From the NCBI GenBank assembly GCA_030647435.1, contig JAUSJX010000007.1:1-53256 (forward strand): a DNA stretch of 53,256 bases, given 5' to 3'. The notes beneath the pieces were generated by a model. That model had not been told where the DNA came from, did not search any database, and saw nothing but the letters and a program-made list of their open reading frames with translations. Made by a program: the position numbers and the translations under genes. This document shows positions 42,219-50,401 of the stretch, one piece after another. Positions within the stretch are counted from its first letter, which is position 1; every line of letters starts with the position of its first letter. Source of the DNA: Candidatus Rokuibacteriota bacterium. GTDB lineage: Bacteria > Methylomirabilota > Methylomirabilia > Rokubacteriales > CSP1-6.

Positions 42219-42989
42219 ATGCTCTGCAAGCGCATGATCCCGTGCCTCGACGTCCACGGCGGCCGCGTGGTCAAGGGCGTCCGTTTCGTCGACCTCCGCG
42301 ACGCGGGTGACCCGGTCGAGGCGGCGCTGGCCTACGACGCCCAGGGCGCGGACGAACTGGTCTTCCTCGACATCACCGCGTCCCACGAGGAGCGGGCCAT
42401 CATGCTCGACGTCGTGCGCCGGACCGCCGAGGGCATCTACATGCCGCTCACGGTCGGCGGCGGCATCCGCAGCATCGAGGACATCCGCACGCTGCTTCGC
42501 GCGGGCGCCGACAAGGTCTCGCTCAACACGGCCGCGCTCGAGCGGCCGGAGCTCATCCGGGACGCCGCGCAGCGCTTCGGCAGCCAGTGCATCGTGGTGG
42601 CGATCGACGCCAAGCGCGAGCCCGGCGAGGAGCGAAGCTGGGGCGTCTACACTCACGGCGGCCGCCGGCCGACCGGGCGGGACGCCGTCCAGTGGGCGCG
42701 CGAGGTCGAGGCCTTGGGCGCGGGCGAGATCCTCCTGACCAGCATGGACCGCGACGGCACGGGCGACGGCTACGACCTCGAGCTGACGCGCGCCGTCTCC
42801 GAGGCAACCTCCGTGCCGGTCATCGCCTCGGGTGGGGCGGGCACGCTCGAGCACCTGCGCCAGGGCGTTGTCGACGGCAAGGCCGACGCCGTGCTGGTGG
42901 CCTCCATGTTCCACTTCGGCCGCCACACGATCAGCGAGGCCAAGGCCTACCTGCGCGAGCGCGGCGTGGCCGTGAGGATAGAGGCGTGA
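42219..42989 (+). CDS. hisF: Imidazole glycerol phosphate synthase, cyclase subunit
   Basis: Partner of HisH, 256 aa TIM barrel. Catalytic Asp residues are in [15 protein letters not shown] (Asp11) and [15 protein letters not shown]. Also [25 protein letters not shown] and [13 protein letters not shown], all standard. It makes imidazole glycerol phosphate and AICAR. Overlaps hisIE by four bases (GTGA). Confidence 0.97.
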   Translation: MLCKRMIPCLDVHGGRVVKGVRFVDLRDAGDPVEAALAYDAQGADELVFLDITASHEERAIMLDVVRRTAEGIYMPLTVGGGIRSIEDIRTLLRAGADKVSLNTAALERPELIRDAAQRFGSQCIVVAIDAKREPGEERSWGVYTHGGRRPTGRDAVQWAREVEALGAGEILLTSMDRDGTGDGYDLELTRAVSEATSVPVIASGGAGTLEHLRQGVVDGKADAVLVASMFHFGRHTISEAKAYLRERGVAVRIEA

Positions 42990-43645
42990 GCGTGCTCGAC
43001 GAGCTCACGTGGGACGGCGACGGGCTCATCCCCGCCGTGGTCCAGGAGACCGAGACCGGCGAGGTGCTCATGGTGGCGTGGATGGACCGCGAGGCGCTGG
43101 CGAAGACGCTCGAGTCCGGGCTCGCTCACTACTGGTCCCGCTCGCGCCGCGCACTCTGGCGCAAGGGCGAGACGTCCGGCCACACGCAGCACGTGGACGG
43201 GCTCTATGCCGACTGCGACCGCGACACGCTCCTGGTCCAGGCGCACCAGGACGGCGTCGCCTGCCACACGGGAGCGCGGTCGTGCTTCTTCACGCGTCTC
43301 GAAGGCGGGATATTGGAGCAGGCCGCTGGGCCGCGGGCCTCGGGCGCCGGCCCCGCCATGCTCGAGGTGCTGGAGCGGGTTCTCCAGTCGCGCAAGGTCG
43401 AGCGGCCGTCGGGGTCGTACGTCGCGGGGCTCTTAGAGCGCGGGGAAGCGCAGATCTGCCGGAAAATCGGCGAGGAGGCGACCGAGGTGGTGACGGCGGC
43501 GCTCGGCGGCGAGGGCGACGCGCGCCTCGTCTCGGAGGTGGCGGACCTGTGGTTTCACACCATGGTGCTGCTCGCCTCGCGGGGCATCCCGCTTCGCCGG
43601 GTCTTCGAGGAGCTGGCCCGCCGCCACGAGGAGAAGGGTAAGTGA
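42986..43645 (+). CDS. hisI: Bifunctional phosphoribosyl-AMP cyclohydrolase / phosphoribosyl-ATP pyrophosphatase
   Basis: Fused HisI-HisE protein of 219 aa catalysing steps two and three of histidine synthesis. HisI half (1-115): [20 protein letters not shown]-like [20 protein letters not shown] and metal Cys/His in [14 protein letters not shown]. HisE half (about 125-219): [31 protein letters not shown] and [15 protein letters not shown] start on the hisF stop. It overlaps the following lipoprotein gene by four bases, linking the his and Mla genes in one run. Confidence 0.95.
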   Translation: MSVLDELTWDGDGLIPAVVQETETGEVLMVAWMDREALAKTLESGLAHYWSRSRRALWRKGETSGHTQHVDGLYADCDRDTLLVQAHQDGVACHTGARSCFFTRLEGGILEQAAGPRASGAGPAMLEVLERVLQSRKVERPSGSYVAGLLERGEAQICRKIGEEATEVVTAALGGEGDARLVSEVADLWFHTMVLLASRGIPLRRVFEELARRHEEKGK

Positions 43646-44139
43646 TAAAGCCGGCGTGGGTTCTTCTCGGCGTGGTCCTTCTCACCGGCTGCAGCGCGAG
43701 CCGCATCGAGAACGGTATCTTCTACTCGCCCAAGGGCTACCAGGTCAGCCTTCCGCGCCAGGGGTGGGCGGTCAAGCCGGGCGGCGCGGCCGAGCTCGAG
43801 CTCCAGCGGCAGGACCCCGCGGGCGGCATGCTGGCCGACGCGACCTGCGACGACAAGACGGCCGGCCGACCGCTGACCGTGCTGACGCGTCACCTGACCT
43901 TCGGCCTCAAGGACCGCGTCCTCGAGGACGGCGGGCCGCTCACGCTGGCCGGGCGCCCGGCGCAGCGCGCCGTGGTGCGGGGCAGCATCGACGGCGCGCC
44001 CGTCGGGGTCGAGGCGGTGGTGATCAAGGGCGAGCGCTGCGTCTACGACTTTCTCTACGTCGCGCCGGCGGCGGCGTTCGAGACGGGGCGCGGCGACTTC
44101 CGGGCCTTCGTCGAGAGCTTCAGCGGGGGCGCCAGGTGA
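43642..44139 (+). CDS. Lipoprotein of unknown function next to mlaEFD
   Basis: 165 aa with a lipoprotein signal peptide and lipobox LTGC (Cys16). The mature part begins SASRIENGIFYSPKGYQVSLP and shows a mixed alpha/beta pattern with two Cys (CDDKT and ERCVYDF). I do not recognise the family. Overlaps on both sides (hisIE by four bases, mlaE by four) place it in the Mla unit, so a role in lipid handover or envelope maintenance is plausible but unproven. GTG start at 43642. Confidence 0.7.
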   Translation: MIKPAWVLLGVVLLTGCSASRIENGIFYSPKGYQVSLPRQGWAVKPGGAAELELQRQDPAGGMLADATCDDKTAGRPLTVLTRHLTFGLKDRVLEDGGPLTLAGRPAQRAVVRGSIDGAPVGVEAVVIKGERCVYDFLYVAPAAAFETGRGDFRAFVESFSGGAR

Positions 44140-44915
44140 GCGTGCTCGCGTACGCGCGTCGGCATGGGCGTGAGTCCGTCGCCTGGTACGGGGGCTTAGG
44201 GCTGCTGACGCTCCGGGTGATGCGCAACCTCCGGCTCCCCCCGTCGTACCTCGTCATCGTGGCGCGGGAGATCGACATCATCGGCGTCCGCTCGCTCGTG
44301 GTCGCCCTCACGGCCGCGCTCTTCACGGGCATGGTGCTGGCGCTCCAGTCCGCCGTGAACATGGCGCGCTTCGGGGCCGAGAACTACGTCGGGCCCGTCG
44401 TCGCGCTGTCGATCCTCCGCGAGCTCGGGCCCGTGCTGACGGCCATCCTGGTCGGCGGCAAGGTCGCCTCCGGCATCACGGCCGAGCTCGGCTCGATGAA
44501 GGTGACGGAGCAGATCGACGCGCTGCGGGCCATCGGGGTCAACTACATCAAGAAGCTGATCGTCCCGCGCATCCTGGCGGCGCTCGTCGTGTTCCCGCTC
44601 GTGACCATCATGGCCGACGCCATCGGGCTCCTGGGCGGTATGCTCATCGTGGTCTTCGACCGCGACGTCGACCCGTACCTCTACTGGAACACGATCTCCT
44701 ACTGGGTCGTGATGAAGGATTTCCTGACCGGTATCGGCAAGAGCGTGGTCTTCGGCGGGCTCATCACCCTCATCGGCTGCTACAACGGGCTCGAGACGAG
44801 CGGCGGGACGGAAGGGCTCGGCCGCTCAACTACCGACACCGTAGTCCAGGTGGCCATGGCCGTCATCGTGTCCGACTTCTTCCTGACCAAGCTCATGCTG
44901 CTGCTCTTCTGGTGA
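44136..44915 (+). CDS. mlaE: Phospholipid-transport ABC permease MlaE
   Basis: Inner-membrane permease of the Mla/Mce lipid transporter, 259 aa with about five helices. Diagnostic segments are FTGMVLALQSAVNMARFGAE, ILRELGPVLTAILVGGKVAS, ITAELGSMKVTEQIDALRAI and the C-terminal GCYNGLETSGGTEGLGRST. GTG start on the stop of the lipoprotein gene. It works with MlaF and MlaD to move phospholipids between the membranes of a diderm cell. Confidence 0.93.
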   Translation: MSVLAYARRHGRESVAWYGGLGLLTLRVMRNLRLPPSYLVIVAREIDIIGVRSLVVALTAALFTGMVLALQSAVNMARFGAENYVGPVVALSILRELGPVLTAILVGGKVASGITAELGSMKVTEQIDALRAIGVNYIKKLIVPRILAALVVFPLVTIMADAIGLLGGMLIVVFDRDVDPYLYWNTISYWVVMKDFLTGIGKSVVFGGLITLIGCYNGLETSGGTEGLGRSTTDTVVQVAMAVIVSDFFLTKLMLLLFW

Positions 44916-45670
44916 TGGACACCGTGGCCCCGGCCCTCGTCGAGCTGCGTGACGTTCGAAAGTCCTTCGAGCAGAAGGAGGTCCTCTGCGGCGTGAGCCT
45001 CTCCCTGCGGAAGGGCACGACGCTGGCCGTCATGGGAGGCAGCGGCGCCGGCAAGACCGTGCTGCTGAGGATCTCGGCGGGGCTGGTCCGGCCCGATGCC
45101 GGGCAGGTCTCGCTCTTCGGCACGCGGATCGAGCGCATGAGGGAGGAGGCCATGCTGGCCGTCCGCAAGCGCACCGGCTTCGTCTTCCAGGGCGCGGCGC
45201 TCTTCGACTCGCTGTCCGTGTTCGAGAACGTCGCGTACCCGCTGCGCGAGCACACGCGGATGCCGCTGGGGGAGATCACGGACCGCGTGCACCGCTTCCT
45301 GTCGCTGGTGGGCATGCCGGGCACGGACGAGCTCCTGCCCGCCGGGCTGTCGGGCGGCATGCGCAAGCGCGTCGGGATCGCGCGCGCGCTCGTGATGGAG
45401 CCGGAGGTTGTCTTCTTCGACGAGCCGACGGCCGGTCTCGATCCGACCAACGCCCGGCTGGTCGCCGAGCTGATCGCGACGCTCAGGGCCGGCGTCTGCG
45501 ACACGGCCATCGTGGTGACCCACGATGTCGGCTTCGCCGACATGGTTGCCGACCAAATGGCGATCCTCTACCAGGGGCGCTTCGCCGATCTCGGCACGCC
45601 GGACGAGATCCGCGCCTCGTCCAACCCCGACGTCCGGCGTTTCCTCGCCGGCGAGCTCCGGGAGGAGTAG
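44915..45670 (+). CDS. mlaF: Phospholipid-transport ABC ATPase MlaF
   Basis: ATPase of the lipid transporter, 251 aa. Walker A GGSGAGKTVLLRI (about residues 36-48), Q-loop FQGAALFDSLSV, signature LSGGMRKRVGIARAL, Walker B EVVFFDEPTAGLDP and H-loop VTHD are intact; the LSGGM form and LFDSLSVFENVAYPL are typical of MlaF. A GTG at 44912 one codon earlier is also possible. TGATG overlap with mlaE. Confidence 0.93.
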   Translation: MDTVAPALVELRDVRKSFEQKEVLCGVSLSLRKGTTLAVMGGSGAGKTVLLRISAGLVRPDAGQVSLFGTRIERMREEAMLAVRKRTGFVFQGAALFDSLSVFENVAYPLREHTRMPLGEITDRVHRFLSLVGMPGTDELLPAGLSGGMRKRVGIARALVMEPEVVFFDEPTAGLDPTNARLVAELIATLRAGVCDTAIVVTHDVGFADMVADQMAILYQGRFADLGTPDEIRASSNPDVRRFLAGELREE

Positions 45671-45673
45671 CCG

Positions 45674-46858
45674 ATGCCGGACGAGCGGCGCTATGGGCTC
45701 CAACTCCGCATCGGCGCCTTCATCCTGGTGGCGCTCGGCGTGTTCCTGGCCATCGTCTACCTGCTCGGCGCGCGCGCGCGGTACTTCGAGAGCAAATACG
45801 ACCTGGTGGCGGAGTTCACCGAAGTGGGCGGCTTGATCGAGGGCGCCACGGTGCGCCTGGCAGGCGTGCAGATCGGCCGGGTCACGAGCGTGATCCTGCC
45901 GCCGCAGCCCGGCGGCAAAGTGCGGGTGACGATGACCGTCGCGCGCCGCTTCCAAGACCGCATCCGCCGAAACTCCCAAGCGCGCATCTCGACCCAGGGG
46001 CTGCTGGGCGACAAGATCGTCGAGATCACGATGGGCTTGCCCGAAGCCCCGCCGCTCGGGCCCGGCCAGGCGCTGGCCTCGCAAGATCCCCAGGAGATGA
46101 GCCGGATGTTCGCCGAGGGCGCGGGCACCCTCAAGTCCATCAACGAGCTGGTGTCGACCCTTCACGCCGCCGCGGACAGGCTCGACAAGGGCGGCGCCTT
46201 CGACGATATCGGGGCGGCGGCCAAGTCGGCTCGGCGCATCACCGACGAGGTGGAGAAGGGCAAGGGGTGGCTCCACGTCCTCGTCTATGAGGAGCCCGAA
46301 GCGCTGCGGCGCCTCAACGGTCTCCTGGGCTCGACCCAGCAGCTGATCGCCCGCGCCGAAAGCGGCGAGAGCGCCGTGGGCGTGCTGCTCTCCAAGGACT
46401 CGGGCAAGTCGGCCCGCGCCCTCCTGGCCGCGCTCGACGCGCTCGGCCGCGCCGCTTCGAGCCCGGGCCCGGGGGACGGTCTTCTGCCCGCCCTGCTGTT
46501 CGACCCGGAATACCGGCCGGTCGCGCGCGACCTCCAGGCCCTCGCCAAAAACTTCCGCGACGTCTCCGAAAAGCTCGCGCGCGGCGAGGGCTTGCTCGGC
46601 GGGCTGCTCCAGGGCAGCGGCGACGGTAGCATGGGCGAGGCCGGGGCCGATTTCCGCGCGGCGCTCGCCAACCTGCGCGCGGTGAGCGAGAAGCTCAAGT
46701 CGGGCGAGGGTACGGTGGGCGCCCTGATCGAGGACCCGACGGTCTACGAGAACCTCGTCACGTTCCTCGAGGGCGCCCAGCGGAGCTTCCTGCTGCGCTC
46801 GCTCGTGCGCTCGACCATTCAAACGGGCCAGACGGGCCAGACGGGGAAGGAAAAGTAG
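45674..46858 (+). CDS. mlaD: MlaD/MCE-domain lipid-binding protein
   Basis: 394 aa: one N-terminal membrane helix (about residues 14-33) and a periplasmic MCE domain (about 40-120) with VAEFTEVGGLIEGATVRLAG and VGRVTSV-like motifs. Beyond it a long helical C-terminal region (about 150-394) is roughly 200 residues longer than E. coli MlaD, resembling the tunnel-forming tails of longer MCE proteins. A TGQTGQTG repeat from a nine-base tandem repeat (46823-46846) ends it. It overlaps radA by one base. Confidence 0.9.
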   Translation: MPDERRYGLQLRIGAFILVALGVFLAIVYLLGARARYFESKYDLVAEFTEVGGLIEGATVRLAGVQIGRVTSVILPPQPGGKVRVTMTVARRFQDRIRRNSQARISTQGLLGDKIVEITMGLPEAPPLGPGQALASQDPQEMSRMFAEGAGTLKSINELVSTLHAAADRLDKGGAFDDIGAAAKSARRITDEVEKGKGWLHVLVYEEPEALRRLNGLLGSTQQLIARAESGESAVGVLLSKDSGKSARALLAALDALGRAASSPGPGDGLLPALLFDPEYRPVARDLQALAKNFRDVSEKLARGEGLLGGLLQGSGDGSMGEAGADFRAALANLRAVSEKLKSGEGTVGALIEDPTVYENLVTFLEGAQRSFLLRSLVRSTIQTGQTGQTGKEK

Positions 46859-48222
46859 TGGCGAGGGAACGCCCGGTCTATCGCTGCCAGACCTGCGGCT
46901 TCGCCGCGCCGAAGGCCGGCACGTGCCCGGACTGCGCGCGGGCCGGCACGTACGTGGCGCTCGTCGAGGAGCGGCCGGCGCCGTCGCGCTCGGAGCGGCC
47001 CAAGCTCGCCGCCGGCGCCCGACCCGTGCTCATCGGCGACATCGCGGTGACGTCAGGCGAGCGCATCACCACCGGCATCGGCGAGCTCGACCGCGTGCTG
47101 GGCGGCGGTGTCGTCCCCGGCTCGCTGGTGCTGATCGGCGGCGACCCCGGCATCGGCAAGTCCACGCTCCTGCTGCAGGCGAGCCGCTCGCTGTCGGAGC
47201 GCGCCGGACCCGTGCTCTACGTCTCCGGAGAGGAGTCGGCGCCCCAGGTCAAGCTGCGCGCGGACCGGCTCGGCATCTCGCCGCGCGGCCTCTACTTCCT
47301 GGCCGAGACGGATCTCCAGGTGATCGAGGCGCACGCGGCCGAGCTCAAGCCCCGCGCGATCGTGGTCGACTCGATCCAGACCGTTTTCCTGCCCGGGCTC
47401 GAGTCGGCGCCCGGCAGCGTGAGCCAGGTCCGGGAATGCGCGGCGCGCCTCATGCTCTGGTCCAAGGGGCGCGGCACGGCGACGTTCCTCGTGGGGCACG
47501 TCACCAAGGACGGCGCGATCGCCGGGCCCCGCGTCCTCGAGCACCTGGTCGATACGGTGCTCTACTTCGAGGGAGAGCAGCACCACGCGTACCGCGTCCT
47601 GCGCGCCGTCAAGAACCGCTTCGGCTCGACCAACGAGATCGGCGTTTTCGAGATGGGAGAGCAGGGCCTCGCCGAGGTCACGAACCCATCGGGATTCTTC
47701 CTCGCCGAACGGCTCCGCGGCGCCGCCGGGTCGGTCATCGTGTCGAGCCTCGAGGGCAGCCGGCCGCTGCTCCTCGAGCTCCAGGCGCTGGTGACGCCGG
47801 CCAGCTTCGGGACGCCGCGCCGCACCGTGCTCGGCGCCGACTACAACCGGGTCTGCCTGCTGCTGGCGGTGCTCGAGAAGCGGGTCGGGTTTCCTCTGCA
47901 GAGCCAGGACGTCTTCGTCAACGTGGCGGGCGGCGGCCGCGTCACCGAGCCCGCCGCGGATCTGGGCGTGGTCGTGGCGGCGGCCTCAAGCTATCTCGAC
48001 CGCCCCGTGCGGGGCGACACGGTGATCATGGGCGAAGTCGGCCTCGCCGGCGAGGTGCGCGCGGTGGCGGGGTTCGCGGTGCGGCTCAAGGAGGCGGCGG
48101 CCCTGGGCTTCACGGCGGCGGTGGTGCCGCAGAACAATCTCGCGGCGGGCGGCGCGCAGCCCCTGGAAGTCCAGGGGGTGGCAACGGTGGACGAAGCGGT
48201 CAAGGCGCTGTTGGGACACTGA
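46858..48222 (+). CDS. radA: DNA repair protein RadA
   Basis: RecA-like branch-migration helicase in recombination, 454 aa. N-terminal zinc finger CQTCG...CPDC (residues 9-25), Walker A GGDPGIGKST (about 98-107), RadA-specific KNRFGSTNEIG, and a C-terminal Lon-protease-like domain (about 280-454) with VFVNVAGGGRVTEPAADLGV. GTG start at the mlaD stop. Followed by yacL after nine bases. Confidence 0.96.
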   Translation: MARERPVYRCQTCGFAAPKAGTCPDCARAGTYVALVEERPAPSRSERPKLAAGARPVLIGDIAVTSGERITTGIGELDRVLGGGVVPGSLVLIGGDPGIGKSTLLLQASRSLSERAGPVLYVSGEESAPQVKLRADRLGISPRGLYFLAETDLQVIEAHAAELKPRAIVVDSIQTVFLPGLESAPGSVSQVRECAARLMLWSKGRGTATFLVGHVTKDGAIAGPRVLEHLVDTVLYFEGEQHHAYRVLRAVKNRFGSTNEIGVFEMGEQGLAEVTNPSGFFLAERLRGAAGSVIVSSLEGSRPLLLELQALVTPASFGTPRRTVLGADYNRVCLLLAVLEKRVGFPLQSQDVFVNVAGGGRVTEPAADLGVVVAAASSYLDRPVRGDTVIMGEVGLAGEVRAVAGFAVRLKEAAALGFTAAVVPQNNLAAGGAQPLEVQGVATVDEAVKALLGH

Positions 48223-48231
48223 GAGGCGACC

Positions 48232-49233
48232 ATGGGTATCGTCATCGTGCGGGTATTCATGCTGGCGGCGGCCACCGGAGCGGGAATGGCCTTCGGCCCG
48301 CCGCTCGGCATTCACGCGACCAACTGGTGGCTCGGCGGCGCCGGCTTCCTCTTCGGGGTGCTGGCGGTCCTGCTCGAGTGGCAGGCGCGGCGCATCCCGG
48401 TGGACCGGATCTTCTGGGGTGCCATGGGCGGCATCGTGGGGCTCGGGCTCGGGCTCGGGCTGGGGACGGCCATGGGCGCCGTCTCCCCCGACGCGGGGCC
48501 GCTCGGGCGCGGGCTCTTCGGCCTGCTCTTCTCCTACCTGGGCGCCTCGGTCGCGCTCGCCAAGCGGGACGAGCTCGAGGACATGTCGGCCAAGCTCTTC
48601 CCCAAGACCGCCGCGCGCCGCGAGCGATTCAAGATCCTCGACACCTCCGTGATCATCGACGGCCGCGTCGTGGATCTCTGCGAGGTGGGCTTCCTCGACG
48701 GCACGCTGGTCGTCCCCCAGTTCGTCCTTCGCGAGCTGCAGCAGATCGCCGACTCGCCCGACCCGCTCAAGCGCAACAGGGGCAAGCGCGGTTTCGACGT
48801 GCTGCAGCGCCTGCAGCGCATCCCGGGGACGACCGTCCGCGTCGAGGACCAGGACTTCCCTCATATCCGCGAGGTGGACCGGAAGCTGATCGAGCTGGGC
48901 AAGGCGATGGGTGGCAAGGTCGTCACCAACGACTACAACCTCAACAAGGTCGCGGAGCTGTCGGGCGTGTCGGTGCTCAACGTCAACGAGCTGGCGAACG
49001 CGCTCAAGCCGGTCGTGCTGCCCGGCGAGGTGGTGCACGTCCACGTCGTCAAGGAGGGCAAGGAGGTCGGCCAGGGCGTCGCCTACCTCGACGACGGGAC
49101 GATGGTGGTGGTGGACCACGGGAAGCGGTTCATCGGCCAGCAGGTCAGCGCCACGGTCACCTCGGTGCTCCAGACCACGGCCGGGCGCATGATCTTCGCC
49201 CGCCTGAGGGAAGAGGAGGGCGCGTCCAAGTGA
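48232..49233 (+). CDS. PIN-TRAM domain membrane protein (YacL family)
   Basis: 333 aa. Residues 1-120 hold about four membrane helices, one with a glycine-rich GLGLGLGLG stretch encoded by four tandem GGGCTC-like hexamers (about 48430-48460). The PIN nuclease-like domain (about 137-255) has ILDTSVIIDGR with the first Asp and TNDYNLNKVAEL with a later acidic residue. A TRAM domain closes it (VVLPGEVVHVHVVKEGKE). This is YacL-type, whose RNA target is unknown. It sits between radA and ispD as in Firmicutes. Confidence 0.9.
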   Translation: MGIVIVRVFMLAAATGAGMAFGPPLGIHATNWWLGGAGFLFGVLAVLLEWQARRIPVDRIFWGAMGGIVGLGLGLGLGTAMGAVSPDAGPLGRGLFGLLFSYLGASVALAKRDELEDMSAKLFPKTAARRERFKILDTSVIIDGRVVDLCEVGFLDGTLVVPQFVLRELQQIADSPDPLKRNRGKRGFDVLQRLQRIPGTTVRVEDQDFPHIREVDRKLIELGKAMGGKVVTNDYNLNKVAELSGVSVLNVNELANALKPVVLPGEVVHVHVVKEGKEVGQGVAYLDDGTMVVVDHGKRFIGQQVSATVTSVLQTTAGRMIFARLREEEGASK

Positions 49234-49922
49234 AGACCGCCGTCGCGATAGTGCCGGCGGGAGGCGCGGGCGCGCGCATGGGCGGCCCCCGGCCCAAGCA
49301 GTACCTGACCCTCGGGGGCGCGCCCATCCTCGTCCACACCTTGCGCGCGCTCGCCCGCTGCCGGTCGCTCGACGGGCTCGTCGTTGCCGCGCCGACCGAC
49401 CGTGTCGAGGCGACCCGCGCGCTCCTCGCCCGCTTCAGGGTGCCGCGGGTGCTGGCCGTGGTCGCGGGAGGGGAAGAGCGGCAGGACTCGGTGAGGCTGG
49501 GACTCGAGGCCGTTCCCCCGGAGGCGGCCTGGGTGGTGGTCCATGATGCGGTGAGGCCGTTCATCACTCCCGAGATCGTCGAGCGGGTACTGGCCGCAGC
49601 GCGCGTTCCCGGCGCCGCCACCTGCGGTTGGCCGGTCCGTGAGACCGTCAAGCGGGTGCGGGACCGCGTCGTCGAGACGACGCTCCCCCGCGAGGGACTG
49701 TGGCTGACCCAGACGCCGCAGGCTTTTCGGCGGGCGCTCCTCGCGGAGGCGCACGACAAGGCCGCCCGCGACGGCTACCGCGCCACCGACGACGCCATGC
49801 TGATCGAGCGGCTGGGCGGGCGCGTCTCCATGGTCGAGGGGCTGCCGCAGAACCTCAAGATCACGACGCCGGACGACCTCAAGGCGGCGCGGGCGTGGGT
49901 CGGGGGCGGGCGCAGGGCATGA
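49230..49922 (+). CDS. ispD: 2-C-methyl-D-erythritol 4-phosphate cytidylyltransferase
   Basis: MEP-pathway enzyme making CDP-methylerythritol, 230 aa. VPAGGAGARMGGPRPKQYL is the CTP-binding loop, VVHDAVRPFITPEIV and TPQAFRRALL, RATDDAMLIERLG, LKITTPDDL complete the signature. GTG start on the yacL stop. Overlaps ispF by four bases. The large open frame that covers radA and yacL in the same frame is a GC artefact. Confidence 0.96.
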   Translation: MKTAVAIVPAGGAGARMGGPRPKQYLTLGGAPILVHTLRALARCRSLDGLVVAAPTDRVEATRALLARFRVPRVLAVVAGGEERQDSVRLGLEAVPPEAAWVVVHDAVRPFITPEIVERVLAAARVPGAATCGWPVRETVKRVRDRVVETTLPREGLWLTQTPQAFRRALLAEAHDKAARDGYRATDDAMLIERLGGRVSMVEGLPQNLKITTPDDLKAARAWVGGGRRA

Positions 49923-50401
49923 GCTCCACGCGGAGCGGCCTCGGCTTCGATCTCCACCCGCTGGTGGACGGGCGCCCGCTCGTGCTGGGCGGGATCGCCG
50001 TGCCGCACGAGCGGGGACTCGGCGGCCATTCCGACGCCGACGTCCTGACCCATGCCGTCTGCGAGGCGCTGCTCGGGGCGCTGGCCCTGGGCGACCTCGG
50101 CCGAATGTTCCCGGACACGGACCCGCGCTGGAAGGGCGTCTCGAGCCTGGTCCTGCTCGAAGGCGTCCTGGACGCCCTGCGCGCGCGCCGCGCGACGCTT
50201 GTCAACGTGGACGCCACGGTGATCTGCCAGGCGCCGCGGCTTGGCCCGCACCTGCCTGCCATGGCCGCGCGCCTGGCGAAGACCATGGGCGTCGAGACCG
50301 ATCGCGTAAGCGTCAAGGCGAAGAGCCCCGAGCACCTGGGGCATCTCGGTCGCGGCGAGGGCATCGCGGCCATGGCGGTCGTCAGCGTAGAGGTTCCGTG
50401 A
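49919..50401 (+). CDS. ispF: 2-C-methyl-D-erythritol 2,4-cyclodiphosphate synthase
   Basis: MEP-pathway cyclase forming the cyclodiphosphate, 160 aa trimer subunit. Zinc ligands in GLGFDLHPL (Asp and His) and GGHSDADVLTHAVCEALLGA; DTDPRWKG and the C-terminal KSPEHLGHLGRGEGIAAMAV are standard. With ispD this supplies isoprenoids, including quinone tails for the Nuo and GlpD enzymes of this window. Confidence 0.96.
   Translation: MSSTRSGLGFDLHPLVDGRPLVLGGIAVPHERGLGGHSDADVLTHAVCEALLGALALGDLGRMFPDTDPRWKGVSSLVLLEGVLDALRARRATLVNVDATVICQAPRLGPHLPAMAARLAKTMGVETDRVSVKAKSPEHLGHLGRGEGIAAMAVVSVEVP

Noticed and set aside
46923-49922. A 999-codon frame covering radA, yacL and ispD
   Set aside because: Only its end is real (ispD from 49230). 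The first 769 codons are a shadow of radA and yacL in a different frame.
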